Shown: positions 47,169 to 59,088, counted from the stretch's first letter. The stretch: 64,000 nt of DNA from Calonectria ilicicola (GCA_020809705.1 CP085830.1:248001-312000); one strand, 5' to 3'. Notes: a model not told the origin generated them from the letters alone. Numbers and translations: made by a program.

Positions 47169-49854
47169 TCAAGGGGCCTGGCGAACCTTGAAATATTTAA
47201 AAGTAAGCCACCCGATGATCGTGAAAAGCAGAGTTATACCTCCAATAAGAATATACCAACGCCAATCGGGGTTGTTTTGCAATATATTCACATTCATACC
47301 AAATAGACCCTTAATTAAGAATTAATCCATGAAAGGGATAGTTTTAAAATAATATTGTTATAGGTCTTACTGATGCAAACGTTGCCGGTAAGAAGATAAA
47401 CTAAAATGACATTAGCTTTGGACGTTATTCTAGGGTCTAAAGTTCGATTACAGTGATCCAGCTGAGGCGCTTCATGCTAGTCGCAATAATCGTAGATTTA
47501 TGGACTTTCTTGATTGATGTCCAGGCAAATTCCTGAAAAGATTAGCTTAAATGATTAAAGTGCCAAAGCAAAGAAAAATTACTTACTAGCTGTAGCATAT
47601 CTCTTATCGTTTGCTCTTGTTTCCTAATCTGTTGATCAATTTGTGAAAGAGTGCGTATTTTTGCTAAGACCTTTTCGAATTTCCTTTCATCATAGCCATG
47701 AAAATAGTCTTTAGAAATATTTGTCGCAGAGCTAACTTGGCCCTGAAGGGAATTGCGAAGCTCAGCTAATTTTAGGGTGGCTTCCGCGAGTCGATCCACG
47801 AAATCGGCATTCTGTCCTTTCCAGCGTAGTTGATCCATTCGCTTTATCGAATTTTCAATATCAGGATCTTAATAAAATTGGAATTGATTAGGGCTAACTC
47901 ACGAGCTGGGACAATTTATCTTCAGCCAAATTGCAATGTTTTGACCAGCTCATTATTAAGTTTTCAATGAATTGTTCGAAGAAAGCGATAGCGTCGGCTG
48001 GAATCCAACCGTATGGAAGCATACTAAAGTATTCCTTTTCTTTCCAATGGAATGTATCAGTCTGTTTCAAACAGCGGGTCATGGTCCACGCCATCTGACA
48101 ATGGGTCCCGCTGGAGATTTCAAATATTGTCTTATTCTCGGGAACACATCCCGAAGGCACCCAAGCGGTAAGAGATATTTTCATGTCCGACCCATGTCTC
48201 TCTTCTGCCTTCAAGATCTGCGGTTTCTGTAATTTCGACGTGGACTTTAGGTTGTGAGACAGATATTGCGACAAGGTAGTGTAGTTAGTACATAAACTAG
48301 AAAATATCAGTTCATCTGTCTAGGCAGGAGAGAAGGGCTGGCGCACAACAGACGCTTTTCTGTCTCTGGTTCGGCTGGAGGGTAATCTCGGGGTCCCTCG
48401 AGAAAGCGCACAGACTTTTTCCCACTTTCTTCTTCGGACAGTAAGACAACTGTATTTGGGGACCTTTTGTTATATGCATGTAGCCACTCGTTGGCCATTA
48501 TGCCTTCTAGGAGCGCAGAGCTTTTGAGTAGCAACTCGATGAGGTTTTGGCGCCTATTCTCAATAGCCAATTTTAATGGTCTTACGCCATTTCCATCCTC
48601 GGCGTTGACGTTTGCTCCAGAAGAGATGAGTTCTTTTGCAGTATCAAAATCACCACACGACGTTGCAATATGCAATAGACTCTGACCGAAATCATCCGTT
48701 GTATCGATCTTAAAGCCATCGTCCATGGGAAGTCTTACCGATGATAATTTTCCTTCCTTGACGAGCGTATGTGAAGTGACCTTATCTGCTGGAGCTAAAG
48801 GTTCGACCACTTCCTGGTGCTCGTTTGTGACAACTTGTGACGACGGCGTCTCATCATTTTCCTTCGGGCTCACTTCGATAACGGTATTCTCAACTAACAG
48901 CTTGGCCACCTTTGTATGCCCGTTTTTAGTAGACAGTAAGAGCGGCGTTTCGATATTATTATCTTTCGAGTTTCGGTTGATCCCATTCTTTTTATGTATT
49001 AGCTCGACCAGAGCTGCATTTCCGATCTCGATAGCCCATGACAATGGTGTCTGGCCAGGACAGGTGGCACAACTTTGTTTTAGATTGGCATTTGCGAGAA
49101 TCCAGACAGCCTCCACATCCTGGTTCTTGATAGCCAATGAAAGTGGTGTTTCGTCGTAGTCATCGCTCAAGTTTAGGTCAATATGGTCCTTATCAAGAAG
49201 GATCTTGACCATTTCGACATCCCCGTAACTAACAGCCAAGAAAAGCGGCGTTCGGCCAAAATTGCCCGTCATGTTTGGGTCAATACTGTGCTTTTCAAGT
49301 AGAAGCTTAGCTATCTCTGTATCTTTGTTGTCAATAGTCAGCAAGAGTGGTGTGCGGTGCGTCTCATCCCTTATATTCAGGTCAATAGTGTCCTTTTCGA
49401 GAAGCATTCTGACGATCTCCACATCCTTGTTCCCAACGGCTAATGATAACGGTGTTTTACCATTTTGCCTTATGTTCAAGTCAATACTGTCTTTTTGAAG
49501 GAGAGTCCTAACCATTTCGACATTCTTGATACTGACCGCGTAGATCAGCGGTATTTGGCTAGATTTGTCTCTTAGATTCGGGTCAATATTGCCCTTCTTA
49601 AGTAGAAGTTGGAATATCTCAATATTTTTCGTCCGAATAGCCAATGTGAGTGGCGTCCAGCCAACCCCATCTCTCAGGTTCAAGTCAATGTTATCTATTT
49701 CAAGCAACATTCTAACCATATCGACACTCTCCCTCCTGATGGCCAATGTAAGCGGCGTCTCACCTTGTTTCGACTCATTGACGTTCGCATTTTTCTTGAG
49801 TAATTTCCTCAACTCCTTGAGATCATTCTCTTCTATTGCTCTGTGAATATCCAT
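47169..49854 (-). CDS. Ankyrin-repeat protein fused to a CorA-like Mg2+ channel domain, 802 aa
   Basis: Six exons close exactly in frame: 49854-48347, 48296-47903, 47841-47587, 47532-47452, 47400-47371 (30 nt) and 47309-47169. Residues ~1-440 are ankyrin repeats with unusually regular units (for example KDSIDLNIRQNGKTPLSLAV). After a linker comes a helical region (FVDRLAEATLKLAELRNSL, then a coiled coil around RTLSQIDQQIRKQEQTI). The C-terminus has the two CorA helices: FIFLPATFASGLFGMNVN, carrying the GMN selectivity motif, and YILIGGITLLFTIIGWLTF, with a short basic tail. CorA proteins are pentameric divalent-cation channels; fungal ankyrin-CorA fusions occur but their role is not established. 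The 30 nt exon is supported by perfect phase and continuity of the helix. Membrane location expected. Confidence 0.87.
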
Positions 49855-50678
49855 TTTGGTATACTCTTGTACTAATAGATCTTGACATGAAGCGTAAGTG
49901 GCGTGGAGGAGTATAGAGGGATGATATTATTGCTGAAGGACGCCTTGAGCTTGGCGAAGTTGGGATCTTGGATTGTTTTTTAATATGAGATTGGGACAAG
50001 GTGTAGAATGATGTTTAGGTCTTGAAATTGTAAAATATGTGAAGCAAATGTGTATTTTAGGTTTATTTGTTTGATCACTGTTGCATAAACTATATTTTTT
50101 TAGGCATAGTAGCGGTGTATTGGGCGAGGTTGCATTTTGTTGGGCATGGTTGCATTTTGTTACGCTGCGCCCATTGGGCTTCCCCCCGACAGTCTTTCTA
50201 GCGCTGACCCACAGACTTCTAGCTACTGGGTGTCCTTGAATACAAACGCGACGGCTTGAATCAAAAGAATGGGCCGCTTACGTCATCCTGAACACGAAGA
50301 ACTTTGGCTATGTGTGCTTGCGACGGCGGCTACGCTGGTGGCGAGCGCGAATGTATTATAATTGAAAGAGCGTTGGCAGAAAGAAGCGTATAATACTGTG
50401 CGTTACATTGAAAACTGAATTAAAATATTGTATAATTTGAGAAACGATATCTTTTAAAGCCAATTTACTTCAAAACTATATCATATATTCCATCAATCCG
50501 TTAGGCCAAGTTCCAAAGAACGCAATCCTTTGATGTTGTCTAGGCATCCTACTTTGTCTTGGCGACGTTTAATGATGTCTTGTTACCTAGAGTGTGGTCG
50601 CAATTGATGTCTTAGATTTGGTCACACGTCGGGCACCTAAAACTAATGCAAACATGTCTGATAAATATATAAACTAGC
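49855..50678. other. Intergenic, no gene seen
   Basis: About 820 bases between two minus-strand genes. It holds one imperfect 20-mer duplication (50121-50160) and no supported gene or regulator-site palindrome. Confidence 0.4.
50121..50160. repeat. Imperfect 20-mer tandem duplication
   Basis: Two adjacent 20-base units beginning TGGGC and ending TTGCATTTTGT differ at two positions. No function is evident. Confidence 0.7.
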
Positions 50679-52439
50679 CTAGTACATTGGATCAGGGAAT
50701 GAAGTGGGCTGCTCGTTCTTGTTATCAAGTAAGCCGTAATACCAGGTAAGATCACTACCATCATATTCGCGTGTATGAAAACCATCCCCAAGAAAGTTCC
50801 ACATGTTTTCTGACAAGTACTCCATTTCATAATCCTCCCATCTAGGTGTTTGAAGCACAGTAAAATAATGAATTCGGGAGCCAGGCCACAATACGGGCTT
50901 ACGAGCTTTGTCGCCCGCTTTGAACCAGGAGCTGCAGGGGCCAGACCACGCTGTTCGTTTCATATACAAATCGGCATGACGAGTGAATTTCTCTGCCACG
51001 TCCATTTTGACCTGAATCTTTTTGATGTCTTCTGCTTGGGCTTTTTGGATCACCTGGAGAATATACTTTGTGAAGGCCTCAATCATTGGGATGGCAGAGC
51101 CATGTCCCAGGGGCCCGTAAGGACCACTGTAGTTGAAGTAATTCGGAACCCGGGGCAAGCTAAGACCAAGGTATCCGATAGTGTCTGCGGTTTCAAAATC
51201 ATCCTGAACATTTCGACCATTGGCGAACATGGGAAACTGGGGCCGGAAGGTGGTGTCAAACCCTGTCGCACAGATGACAACATCGACCTCGCAATGTTGG
51301 CCTTCTGCCGAAACGAAGCCAGTCTGAGTGATGATGGAGATATTTTCTGTCAAAACGGTCACCTTCTCATGACAGAGCGCCTCCAGGAATCCGTTTCCTG
51401 GGGTTGGGCGGCGACAGCCGATGCCAAAATCTTTGGGCATGAGTTTTTCAATTAGCTCTGGCTTCCCGACAAGCTTCTTCTCCATTTCCTTGGTTGAGAA
51501 TTCCCTTGCTTCTCTCGCTTCTGTGGAGTCCTTGACAACCATGCGGAAGCGCAACGTAAGCTCGGACTCGATAGCCTTGCAGTATGCGAGATACAACTCT
51601 GGGTCCTCGCGGAATCGGTTCTTCGTCTCCTCAGAGTAAGCGAAGTTTCCAGATCCGGGTCCCGCGTATTTCGGAGCAAAGCCAGCCGTAATCCACGTCG
51701 GGGATCGCGCAACAACATGTAGCGACTTTACGGTATCGAGAATGGCGGGGACAATCTGCACACCGGAGCTTCCAGCTCCAATGACGAGAACCTTCTTATT
51801 AGAGAGGTCAACCGATTCGTCCCAATTGGCACTGTGAAGTTTGGTTCCCTTGAAGTCGCCGAGACCCTGGATGTTCGGCCACTTCCACGCGTTGAGATGG
51901 CCGCCACCATTGAGGAAAAATTCGGCATAGTCATCGAAGACGGATGAGTCTTCGAGACGCATGACGGAAATTCTCCATTGGCCTTGGCGCTCCAGCCACT
52001 CGGCACCGACAATCTTGTGATTGAATTTGACGTACTGCTGTAGCTTGTTGCTGGTCGACACGTCTTTGAGATATTGGTGAATTTCTTTGGAGCCAGAATA
52101 GTAACGCGACCAGTCAGGTTTGCGCTGCCAACTATATTGATACGAGACACTGGGGATATCACACGCACAGCCAGGGTAACGGTTTTCTAGCCATGTGCCC
52201 CCAACGTCGGCATTCTTTTCATATATGGCGAGTTCCACATTATCGTGGTTCTTGACGGCATGGGAAAGGTCAATTCCCGCCGCTCCCATGCCCAAAAAAA
52301 TGACTTTGACGGGCCGTTTTGTGCCCATGTGGGACTCCTTAATCTTGTAACCCTCGTTGCCATTAGTGGCCTTGGGTTCAGAGAGTCCGGGCGCGCAGGG
52401 ATGGTCTCCATTCACGCCGTTAGTGACAAGTGAATGCAT
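50679..52439 (-). CDS. FAD-dependent Baeyer-Villiger-type monooxygenase
   Basis: Intronless, 586 aa. Two Rossmann motifs: GMGAAG (residues 50-55, FAD) and GAGSSG (221-226, NADPH). Between them are both type I BVMO fingerprints: GGTWLENRYPG (from residue 80) and FKGTKLHSANWD (196-207), the latter matching FxGxxxHxxxW[PD]; an ATGFDTTFRPQ segment follows in the C-terminal half. The enzyme would insert oxygen next to a carbonyl, giving an ester or lactone from a ketone, using NADPH, FAD and O2. It is divergent from the thioesterase-like gene at 53082, with three palindromic sites between the two. First gene of the 50.7-63.8 kb cluster. Cytosolic; no membrane segment. Confidence 0.93.
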   Translation of the reverse strand: MHSLVTNGVNGDHPCAPGLSEPKATNGNEGYKIKESHMGTKRPVKVIFLGMGAAGIDLSHAVKNHDNVELAIYEKNADVGGTWLENRYPGCACDIPSVSYQYSWQRKPDWSRYYSGSKEIHQYLKDVSTSNKLQQYVKFNHKIVGAEWLERQGQWRISVMRLEDSSVFDDYAEFFLNGGGHLNAWKWPNIQGLGDFKGTKLHSANWDESVDLSNKKVLVIGAGSSGVQIVPAILDTVKSLHVVARSPTWITAGFAPKYAGPGSGNFAYSEETKNRFREDPELYLAYCKAIESELTLRFRMVVKDSTEAREAREFSTKEMEKKLVGKPELIEKLMPKDFGIGCRRPTPGNGFLEALCHEKVTVLTENISIITQTGFVSAEGQHCEVDVVICATGFDTTFRPQFPMFANGRNVQDDFETADTIGYLGLSLPRVPNYFNYSGPYGPLGHGSAIPMIEAFTKYILQVIQKAQAEDIKKIQVKMDVAEKFTRHADLYMKRTAWSGPCSSWFKAGDKARKPVLWPGSRIHYFTVLQTPRWEDYEMEYLSENMWNFLGDGFHTREYDGSDLTWYYGLLDNKNEQPTSFPDPMY

Positions 52440-52671
52440 ATTTGAGATCTCGGCTGCAGAGCTTGTTGGGATTGTAAGGTATATCTCAATGATGTATGTT
52501 GAAGAGTTTGATTTCGAGGAAACAATGGAGTAATTGAAGCAATATATGGATATTGCAGATGCAGATAACGCCTGTATTGGATAGTTTTTGCTTCAAGTGA
52601 TTGAATCTGTGCAACTAAGATCGCAAAAGTTCCAGACTGACAGCCAGGATAGAATTCGGCCAAATGACGGA

Positions 52672-52683
52672 TTCGGCGCCGAG
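52672..52683. promoter_or_regulatory. CGG-CG-CCG palindrome, BVMO side
   Basis: TTCGGCGCCGAG, 233 bases upstream of the BVMO start. Inverted CGG triplets with a two-base spacer are a typical form of Zn(II)2Cys6 dimer site. Confidence 0.6.
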
Positions 52684-52873
52684 AAACGACGTAGACGGCT
52701 TCTAGGGTACTTCCAACCAACAGTCTAGCCCAATGGCCAGCAGTTAAAACAGCTCGGCATATGCTAGAATAATGCGCAAATATTTCGGAGAATAAAGTAT
52801 TTCTGTGTACTTCTTTTGATGAGTGATGGTTGACTACGAGTATGGTTTGTGGCAATCTGCTTAGGGTATTCAC

Positions 52874-52909
52874 CTCGGCGCCGAGCTGCAAACGTGTCTC
52901 GACGCCGAG
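52874..52909. promoter_or_regulatory. Two adjacent palindromes, thioesterase side
   Basis: CTCGGCGCCGAG (52874-52885, perfect) and CTCGACGCCGAG (52898-52909, one mismatch) lie 24 bases apart centre to centre, about 170-210 bases upstream of the start at 53082. Confidence 0.6.
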
Positions 52910-53081
52910 CTCTGTCTGAGCCGAGCAATGCTTAGGCCGAGTACTGTCCAAATCCCCACGCCGTAATTTTGTTGCTCGTGTAGCCACAGCCTGGCTCCGA
53001 TGGATGATAGAAGTCTTTATTGGAACATTGTACATCCAATGGGTCGTGCAGCAACTGGCTCGACAATTCCTGGATCCAACC

Positions 53082-54109
53082 ATGGAAGCCTCGGCTCACA
53101 CACAAAGTTTTGAAGATGCCATCGCAATAACATGCACTTCTCCAAATTTTTATACAGCAAATCTTGACCCATCTTGGGCAATTGGAGATGGTATGCATAT
53201 ATCTGGTTCTCTGTGGGCTTGTAACCGATTGCTGACTCTGGTCTAGTTCCCCATGGTGGCTATCTTGCAGCTATTCTAAATCGCCTGGCCCGGCATCACT
53301 TCACGGTGACGCACAAAACTCGGCACCAAGGACACCCCACTTCAATCTCTATGCAGGTTGCTTTTGTACGTCGATGTGCCACTGGACTAGCAAAATTCAA
53401 TGTAGAGGATATCAAAATAGGGTCAAGGACGTCAACGATCCGTGTCACCTTGTCGCAGCAGGACGCCTTCGGCAGAGAGTTGGTAAAGCTCATGGGATTC
53501 ATTATTGTTTCCAACATGGCCAATGAACAGGGCCTCACGGTAGCGTCTGACTGGACTGTACCTTCACCTTCTCGGCCCCATCCGCATTGCTCGCCCCGAG
53601 AACACAAGCGAGATAATGCGCTTAGTGTCCCATGGAGGAGATTTAGCGTCCCATACCCCGAGTTTCGCAAGGCAACGACTCATGTGCAGATATATGTCCG
53701 AAATGGCCCTGAGTCCAGCATGCGCCATGGGCTTGTAGACCAGTGGGCTGTGCTAGGATGGACTGATAAAGATGGCCGCGAAGTGAGAGGGAGATGGACT
53801 AATGAGGCTGCAACCTTTCTCCTCGACATTTTCCCTGCAACTCTCGGAAAGCTGGAGCAAGAGGCTTTGACTGACGAGCCGATGCCAGTGCCAATCTGGT
53901 TTCCAACTTTGTCGCTCAACATCGACTATAAAAAGGAGTTACCAGAAGATGGCGTGGAATGGTTGTATAGCAGAATCTCCATGAAATCTGTAAAAAATGG
54001 GCGTACTGATATTGAGGTTGTACTGATGGATGAGTTGGGAGAGCTAGTTGCTGTGGCCACGCACGCAGGTTTGGTGATGAGTTCTAAACGAAACCGCGCC
54101 AAATTTTAA
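53082..54109 (+). CDS. Acyl-CoA thioesterase-like double-hotdog protein
   Basis: Exons 53082-53190 and 53247-54109 (intron 56 nt) give 323 aa. The pattern is that of the thioesterase-like superfamily (TesB/4HBT_3 type): first hotdog with WAIGDVPHGGYLAAILNRLARHH and SISMQVAFVRRC, second hotdog with PTLSLNIDYKKELP and a final IEVVLMDELGELVAVATHAG. Such proteins hydrolyse acyl-CoA or related thioesters, or act on small carbonyl substrates. Here the genetic setting (divergent from a BVMO, near a lactonase-like hydrolase) suggests processing of an acyl intermediate; substrate unknown. No targeting signal seen. Confidence 0.85.
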
Positions 54110-54222
54110 TAATTTCCTCCAGTAAGCGTAAGCAGTAAAGCGATATTAATCACATTTAGTGTTTTTTTATTCATATAAATATAATTAAACGCATTTAATT
54201 CCTGTCATGAACCTTATTGGTG

Positions 54223-54815
54223 CTAGTTGGATACCTCAAATATCTCGTATTCCACTGCTTGCATCCCATTGTCCCCAGCCCACCAATGGCCTCGCCCGAG
54301 GAAAAAGGTCGTCGTCAGCCACTGATACTTGTCACCTGCAGAATTGTCAGAGTTTGCAGATGACCTAATACGATCTTTCTTGTTACCTGCTGGGGTGGCT
54401 TACTGCTAGTCTCGAAGGTTGGATTGGTCCACCAGTGGTGATCTCCGCCCTTCGTTGTATTGGCATCCTTGTCCCAGGTCTGAAACTTGGCGGCAGCCTC
54501 ATCGAGCCCAAGATACCCTGTGTAATGGATGAAGAAGCCATCGTTGTTTCCATCGAGTCCGTGAGTTCGAACATCCAGATGCGCTACCCCAGTCGTCTCG
54601 TCGACCAAGAGCCAATCGCTTCCTCCTGGCATCAATTCTACAGACAAATTTTCGGCCTTGGTCCCGGCAACCCCCTTTAAGAAGCCACCAGTGAGCGGGG
54701 CCAGGTGACGAGTCGCCCCGTTTCTTTGCTTGCCTGCAACACCGCCCTGTCTACTCATGTGAGCCCGCAGAGTAAGCACGTGTGTGAGTTTGGGGAGATT
54801 TGAAGTCGACGACAT
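54223..54815 (-). CDS. DUF3237 family protein
   Basis: Exons 54815-54404 and 54335-54223 give 174 aa. The donor at GTAAGCC inside SSK and the acceptor CTGCAG join in phase; reading through would give a false extension. Start chosen at 54815 (MSSTSNLPKL); an upstream Met at 54872 would add 19 residues. Family marks: TRHLAPLTGGFLKG, PGGSDWLLVDETTGVAHLDVR, GFFIHYTGYLG, FFLGRGHWWAGDNG. DUF3237 proteins are small beta-barrels of unproven function often found beside flavin and oxidative enzymes of aromatic and terpenoid metabolism. Divergent from the hydrolase at 55269 with one palindromic site between the two. Confidence 0.85.
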
Positions 54816-55025
54816 GGTGAATAGAAAGAACTTGCACAGGCTAGGGTGAATGTGGGTTGCTACATGGCTCAATTCTAGAAGTAAGGTATCCCATATATAG
54901 ATTTTGACCGAGGATATGACGGCGACAGACGAACGTTACGAAGGTCCCCGGATTCTCATCCCCGGATCTTGGTGTTGCTACCCCGCACACTCCAAGTTAG
55001 CGTGGCATGTGGAGATGATGCATCA

Positions 55026-55037
55026 GTCGGCGCCGAC
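55026..55037. promoter_or_regulatory. CGG-CG-CCG palindrome between the DUF3237 and MBL genes
   Basis: GTCGGCGCCGAC, a perfect 12-bp palindrome, 211 bases from the DUF3237 start and 232 bases from the hydrolase start: nearly midway in the divergent promoter. Confidence 0.6.
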
Positions 55038-55268
55038 AACGTCACTATTGTGACATTAGACTGTCAAGCGGCGACATGGGCGTAGTTCATCGGTGCCGTT
55101 GTTCGGCATGGAAACGTAAAGTTAGACTCGGTCTGTCGTAAGGCCCAAATGGCCCACTCGCCCTCGGTTTCCCTGCGCCGTAGCTGATTTTAAATTGGAC
55201 GGCTCAATCCCCAGTTTTCACCGGATCTCATCCACTTCTGAAACATAACCGAGAGACTTGCAATCGCA

Positions 55269-56308
55269 ATGGCTGATATTTCAACCCTTCTTAGCGCTGC
55301 TGGTATCCCGGCCTTCAATTGCCCTCCTGGAACCAAGGTTCATCTTCTCAATCTCGGTATTTTACTCGGGGACGAGGGATGGTCAGTCACATGCTTCCAA
55401 GATGGGGTAAGCAAATCTAATCCGACGCTAGGTTTCTTCGAGGCGCGAATGCAAGTAGCGGCAGTCAGCCAAATCCTGAGAATAAGAAACGCGAGCTCAT
55501 TTCCCTTGCTGTTCTGGTTGATCACCCCGATGTTGGGCTGATCTTGTTTGAGACTGGCTGTGCTGAAGACCTAGAAGTGGTAAGTGTGACTCCAGTTTGA
55601 GCGTCTGGCGACCAGTATGGAGGCGCTAATGTTGAATCGTGAGTAAGCAATGGGGCGCTCCGCTCACAGATGTGTTTCCACGAATTGTGTACAACGAGGA
55701 GCATAAGCTTCCAAATGCCATAAAAAAGGCCGGATACGACATTAAAGATGTGAAATGCATTGTTTTCGGTCACCTTCACTTAGACCATGCTGGCGGACTT
55801 GAGCACTTTATTGGGACAGATGTTCCAAGTGAGTAGTGTTTCAATTATCAGATGTCGACGCACTGACAAAACCATCTTAGTTTACGTCCATGAAGAAGAG
55901 TTCAAACATGCGTGTTGGGCAGCTGCTACGGATGTTGACGACGCCCTTTATCTCTCCAGCTACCTCTCCTTGGATAAGTTGAATTGGAAAACTTTCTCTG
56001 ATAAAGAAGTACAGCTTTTCCAGGGCATCACCCTTCACCATGCTCCAGGTCATACTCCTGGATTGTGCATCATGCAGGTCAACTTAGAAAAAGACGGCAC
56101 CTTTATCTTCACAACAGATCATTACCATGTCAAGGAGAACCATACTTTACGCCACCCACAGGGTTGGCTAGCGAGGGAGCACAGCGCATGGATACGCTCC
56201 TCAGACATGGTAGAACGTTTGCAACGTACATTCAAGGCCACCTTAGTTTATGGTCATGATCTCGAAGTAGCCCAGGCCTTAATTGAAGCCAAGGAATTTT
56301 ACCAATGA
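55269..56308 (+). CDS. Metallo-beta-lactamase-fold hydrolase, lactonase-like
   Basis: Four exons close in frame: 55269-55381, 55432-55579, 55648-55828 and 55881-56308 (289 aa). The metal motif HxHxDH is HLHLDHAGG (residues ~129-137), followed by LHHAPGHTPG (third His) and a DHYHV Asp, then GHD at the C-terminus. This arrangement and length match the acyl-homoserine-lactonase-like branch of the superfamily, two-zinc enzymes that open lactones. In a cluster with a BVMO, opening of the lactone made by that enzyme is the obvious proposal (inference). No secretion signal. Confidence 0.9.
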
Positions 56309-56811
56309 AAGGCGGATAGACTAGTCACTAATAGAGCGGCAATCCACACAACAAAATCAACCAAGTTCATCAATATGGATCCTCTGCATGTAGTAATCTA
56401 TAGTACACTGAATGCCACCATAAGCTATCAACTTTAATAAAGTTATGAATTGGATTAGCAAGAAACAATTTTCAGGGAATGCTTGGCATCGTGTTGACAT
56501 GAATAGAGAACTGGTCCGATGGTTGTATGTGGTACTGAGGGTTATTTTTACATGTTAGACCTGACTCGGCTGAATGAATTTGATATCTACCGACCAAGGA
56601 TCATCCCTAGGTTTCATAAATGAGATCGTAATTGATGGCTGTTTACAAAATCCTGGTCTTAGATGTGGGTGAACGAATTGACGTGTATTGATAGAAATAA
56701 GTATCAACTAAATTTGGACCTTAAAATAGAATATGTAGGCTCCATCACAGAATAAAAGCAATCGCTCTTCCTAAAAGGCCTGTAACTTTGCAGACCCATG
56801 AGGTCAGTTAC
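56309..56811. other. Intergenic between convergent genes, no gene seen
   Basis: About 500 AT-rich bases between the stop of the hydrolase and the 3' end of the transporter; presumably the two 3' untranslated regions. Confidence 0.4.
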
Positions 56812-58907
56812 TTATACAGAACGAATTGCTTCACTCTCTTGTTGCCGAGTAGAGTTCTCTACGTTCTCTACAGATACCTCATCCTAGTAAAACTTAGGTA
56901 AGAATATGAACGAAACCAAAGTTGTCACGAAGATTCATACCTGATGTTTGTCTTCAAATTCATTTGAAGCCCCACTAGAACCTCCGTCAGGCTCATCTCC
57001 GAACCTTACAGCAATCTCCTCGAGTGTCAGGCCTTTGGTCTCTGGAAAACGCCAGAGAATTGGCAATCCACATGCTGGGACAATGATGAAAGTGAGGTAG
57101 AATTTCCAACCGACTTGTGCAAACGCAGTTGCTGCAACCTCGGTCAACACTATGCAAAAAGAGATTGAAAGTCAGTCACTAAGCTTTACATAAATCAAGG
57201 CTGGGACCTACAGAGAGTCATGGCGAAAAGTCCGCCAACAGATGCAGCGACACCTTGAGAGCGCATTTGAGTTGGGAATATTTCGGAGCAATAAACGAAT
57301 GAAACAGCATCGATGCAGGTGGCGTAGAATGTAAGCCATAGAAACAAAAACACGATGCACATGGCGTTACCGGCCTTGTTATCAGAACCTGCATAATTGG
57401 CAAAGAGGCCAACGAAACAGCTCAGCATCGCAACGAGACCGCTCTTTGGGGACCCTTTGTTAGCAGATTGAAAATTAAATCAATTTGAGAATTCTTCTAG
57501 GGGTGGTGAGCTTACAATTCCAGTAACTAGAAGCCGAATCCGTCCAACGCGATCTACTATCATGCTGGAGACAACATTCAAGATAGAGGCCCAGGTCAGA
57601 TAGACAGCGTACATTAAAAGTGGAAGGTAACGATCAAGGCCCAAATTCTGCCATAACATGATCTTTTCTCATGTTAGTCCATCTACCATAAGATTGATTA
57701 GAAGGGGCAACAAACCTGATAGTTGTTGACAACCAAAATTCCTGTGCTCTGCGCCAATAGTCTAGAGACAACAACCATTGGCGTTAGTTACCTGTTTGAC
57801 TAACGGACTTGTGTGCTGGCACGTACTGGACAAAAATACCCATGAAGAACCGTTTCCGGTTAGGCTTGTGCTTGAGAAGTTTGAAAAGGCTCTGGGACTC
57901 GGAATGCATTGATAATTGCCGCTTGATATCAAGGAATTCGGTTTGTGCGAATTCCTGGTGACTGCCGTGGTGTTCTGGATGTAGCCTTTTGATTACTTTG
58001 AGGGCCTTTTCGTCCCGTCCTTTCATAACCAGCCAACGAGGAGATTCTGGAATCCACGGAGAAACAATTCCCAAAACAAGAGGAGCAACACCTGCAAGAA
58101 AAGTCAGCTAAGGTTGTTTCAAATCTATTAAATAGGGAACACACCTTGCAGGGCCAAACAAAGCCTCCAAGAAATCTCCGGGTTCCTTTCAAAGTAACAC
58201 CCAAGACCAGACCAGGCCGAGAATTGCTATATTATTATTTTATCAGCTTAGTCCATGACACCACCCTTGGACTATTGACGTACGTATCCAGAAACGAGAA
58301 AAATACCATGTGTACTGACGAGCCTGCCTCTGTTTTGAGCTGGTGAGATTTCGGATTGATAGACAGGCACTGTCGCATTGATCATGCCTGCACTATGTAT
58401 GAGATAGGCATTAGCGCGTATTTCTCCAAGCAGCTACAGAAGGGTAGAATCCTCCTTACGCAAGACCATTCAGGAACCGCCCTACAAGAAACATGGCGAT
58501 ATGGACAGAGGCAGCCTGAATGCCGGCGGAAATGAATGCTAGCACACATATTATTTGAATGGCGCGGACACGACCAACTTTGTCCGAAATGCTAGGGATC
58601 AAAATGCACCCAATGAGCCCACCACCAGCAAACAGCCCATTAGTTGCTATAACAAGGTTTTTCGTCAGCTTTTGTCGCTATGGGTGGGCAAAGTTGAAAT
58701 CCAAGCGGACATGCAATGATGAGGAATAAAGCTACCTCCAATTATATCGGCAGAACCCTTGCCAGTCAGAGAGATGTTAAAGTAATCAAAAAAGGCAGGC
58801 AATCCAAAAATGGAACCGATAACGGCTGAATTGAATCCATACGTGAAAGAACCGAGGCCTGTCGCAAGGACAGCCATGTGGTTGTAAAAGCTACTGGGTG
58901 CAGCCAT
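56812..58907 (-). CDS. MFS transporter, sugar-porter family
   Basis: Multi-exon gene starting at 58907 (MAAPSSFYNHMAVL). Typical sugar-porter motifs: SFTYGFNSAVIGSIFGLPAF in helix 1, SDKVGR, PESPRWL after helix 6, VDRVGRI, SEIFPTQMRSQG and PETKGLTLEEIAVRFGD at the end. About 12 helices; the reading frame is intact through about eight introns. A stop in the last long exon occurs at 56935, but CAG|GTATGA there is a good donor, and a downstream acceptor (ACTAG) leads to 23 further in-frame codons ending at 56812; I take this as the likely 3' end. Substrate could be a sugar, an aromatic acid or an inositol-like compound; in context it may import the cluster's substrate. Divergent from the regulator gene, with a palindromic site between. 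Confidence 0.88.
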
Positions 58908-59088
58908 GGCCTCCGCTGATTGATGAAAATGAATTTTGAAGAAATAACAACAGATGAGCCATTTTCTTTTTTTAAATTTCGATGCCATCTAGCTATATAC
59001 TTTGCAATACTACAGTGCCGACCCTGTCTAGACTCTAGAGTGAGGCTAGCGAAGTGGCTCGGCAAGAATTCTGAGCACGTCCCATGGG

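Larger units (their letters stand above)
52440..53081. promoter_or_regulatory. Divergent promoter of the BVMO and the thioesterase-like gene
   Basis: 642 bases with three palindromic sites (52672-52683, 52874-52885, 52898-52909) and additional GCCGAG half-sites near 52919 and 52934. No coding sequence is supported in it. Confidence 0.6.

Noticed and set aside
54315..54403. C-terminal extension of the DUF3237 protein without splicing
   Set aside because: An intron with a GTAAGCC donor and a CTGCAG acceptor restores the conserved FFLGRGHWW end in phase.
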